The notes under the pieces are model-generated. The model did no database searches. It was not told the origin of the DNA and saw only the letters and a list, made by a program, of their open reading frames with translations. DNA of 64,000 nt from Reichenbachiella carrageenanivorans (GTDB taxonomy: Bacteria > Bacteroidota > Bacteroidia > Cytophagales > Cyclobacteriaceae), in the NCBI RefSeq assembly GCF_025639805.1, contig NZ_CP106735.1, forward strand, positions 3,071,501 to 3,135,500, in the 5' to 3' direction. A program made the position numbers and the translations under genes. This document shows positions 63,067-64,000 of this stretch, in pieces (the stretch's first letter is position 1; each line of letters starts with the position of its first letter).

Positions 63067-64000
63067 TTAATTGTTTAATGCCTTGATGGCTTCTGTTAAT
63101 TTAGGTACCACCTCAAATGCATCGCCCACGATACCGTAGTCGGCTGCTTTGAAAAATGGTGCTTCAGGGTCTTTGTTGATTACTACAATGTACTTCGAAG
63201 AGTTGACACCAGCCAAATGCTGGATCGCTCCTGAAATACCTACAGCTATGTATAGGGAAGGCGCTACTTTGATGCCCGTCTGTCCTACGTGCTCATGGTG
63301 TGGCCTCCAGTCCATATCTGATACTGGTTTGCTACATCCAGTAGCTGCGCCGAGTGTCTTGGCTAGGTCTTCGATCATGCCCCAGTTTTCAGGGCCTTTG
63401 AGTCCTCTACCACCTGATACCACAAGATCAGCTTCAGGTAATAATATTTCTCCTGTTGCTTTTTCTTGTGAGGTTACTTTTACTTTGAAATCTGCATCTT
63501 CTGCATTCACAGCGAAGGCTTCTACAGCTGCGTCTGCACCGTCTTCTTTGATGATGGCCGCATTCTTTTTGATGCCTATTATTCTTTTGCCTTCGGTCAA
63601 ATCTACATTGGCGAAAGCCTTGCCTGTATAGATACTACGCTTCACGGTGAAGCCGTTTGACGTGTCTGGCAGTTCGGTTACATTGGAAGCCAATGAAGCA
63701 CCAATTTTGATTGCTAATCTTGCGGATACAGGATCGCCTAGTGACGATTTAGCTAGTACTATGGTTTCTGCACCAGTAGTATCTACGGCTGCTGCTAATG
63801 CCGAAGCATAGGCTTGGATATTTCCTTGTTTGTATTTTTCGTCGGCTACATGTAGTACTTTGTTTGCACCTGCTTTTCCTGCGGCTGCTAGTGCCTCTTG
63901 GCTCGCTTCGCCAAAGGCAATGGCTGTGACCTCACCACCTATGCCTGCGGCATAGCTTACCGCTTCCAACGACGATTTTTTGATCTCGCCTTCTGATATT
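63067..64000 (-). CDS. etfA: Electron transfer flavoprotein subunit alpha (5' end outside the window)
   Basis: About 311 residues are visible; the frame stays open to the window end (EGEIKKSSLEAVSY precedes the first internal ATG-like start), so only a few N-terminal residues are missing. FAD-binding C-terminal domain: VVSGGRGLKGPENWGMIEDLAKTLGAATGCSKPVSDMDWRPH, VGQTGIKVAPSLYIAVGISGAIQH and VVINKDPEAPFFKAADYGIVGD. Passes electrons from acyl-CoA dehydrogenases to the quinone pool with EtfB. Followed by BFN and the glycosylase gene. Confidence 0.95.
   Translation of the reverse strand, partial: ISEGEIKKSSLEAVSYAAGIGGEVTAIAFGEASQEALAAAGKAGANKVLHVADEKYKQGNIQAYASALAAAVDTTGAETIVLAKSSLGDPVSARLAIKIGASLASNVTELPDTSNGFTVKRSIYTGKAFANVDLTEGKRIIGIKKNAAIIKEDGADAAVEAFAVNAEDADFKVKVTSQEKATGEILLPEADLVVSGGRGLKGPENWGMIEDLAKTLGAATGCSKPVSDMDWRPHHEHVGQTGIKVAPSLYIAVGISGAIQHLAGVNSSKYIVVINKDPEAPFFKAADYGIVGDAFEVVPKLTEAIKALNN

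Overview
The window looks like a chromosomal segment of a marine-type Bacteroidota, most likely order Cytophagales (Reichenbachiella/Fulvivirga-like; the genus is an inference). The evidence is: two secreted proteins with C-terminal type IX secretion (T9SS) sorting domains; many PorT-like and TonB-receptor-like outer-membrane barrels; transketolase split into two genes; the gene order miaB, sigma-54 activator, lptE, TPR-like protein, secG, groES, groEL; DUF3127, DUF4136 and DUF1343/NamZ proteins; and Bacteroidota-type -7 boxes (TAnnTTTG and the local variants TATCTTCG/TATCTTAG) just upstream of many starts. Several genes start with TTG or GTG and have no Shine-Dalgarno site. I see no tRNA, rRNA, CRISPR array, phage or insertion sequence. 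The window is almost all core or lineage-typical genome. LAYOUT: 1-4289 (+) is a secretion cluster: DUF1800 (cut by the window edge), DUF1501 with a T9SS tail, a PorT-like barrel and a lipoprotein. 4493-9108 holds a LysE exporter, a YgiW-like OB-fold protein, uvrB (-) and an APC-like permease. 9111-13101 (-) holds a TPR protein, a ComA-like phosphosulfolactate synthase, a DUF368/PopT undecaprenyl-phosphate translocase and aroE. 13414-15383 has a fatty acid hydroxylase/sterol desaturase, a DUF3127 protein and a small secreted protein. 15615-23549 (-) is the groEL-groES and secG-(TPR-like)-lptE-sigma54-miaB block; the TPR-like gene carries an A10-run frameshift that separates its last ~105 codons. 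23704-27924 (+) is a giant secreted subtilisin with a T9SS tail. 27933-30223 (-) is a RimB-RimK-AstE/aspartoacylase-like cluster predicted to manage glutamate tails on a protein or peptide. 30224-30862 is an unusually long gene-free stretch. 30863-37401 (+) holds an antiporter, secreted/outer-membrane small proteins, a FAH-family enzyme, an M23 peptidase and a two-lobed aspartyl protease with PDZ. 37411-40485 (-) is a class III aminotransferase and the split transketolase. 40685-50470 (+) holds the Prc peptidase, an alpha/beta hydrolase, a DUF302 protein, holA, and a TPR plus outer-membrane-barrel pair. 50473-57647 is mostly (-): ABC exporter, barrel, DUF4136 lipoprotein, beta-propeller, EamA transporter, GNAT, rhodanese (+) and NamZ. 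57715-60065 (+) is a LolC/E-type permease and glutaminase. 60543-64000 (-) is a secreted C1 peptidase, a SMUG2/DUF4918 uracil-DNA glycosylase, a bifunctional-nuclease protein with a UVR motif, and etfA (cut by the edge). FUNCTION: the dominant theme is cell-envelope biology: LPS transport (LptE), Sec translocation (SecG), undecaprenyl-phosphate recycling (PopT), lipoprotein release (LolC/E-like), peptidoglycan turnover (M23, NamZ, Prc) and secreted proteases, with housekeeping DNA repair, chaperones and central metabolism around them. I do not see an obvious new defence or mobile system. The best leads for something undescribed are the DUF1800/DUF1501/barrel/lipoprotein cluster, the A10 frameshift gene with its histone-H1-like tail, the RimB-RimK-deacylase cassette, paired repeats upstream of groES, and a hairpin-embedded 36-codon membrane ORF with operator-like repeats downstream of glutaminase.
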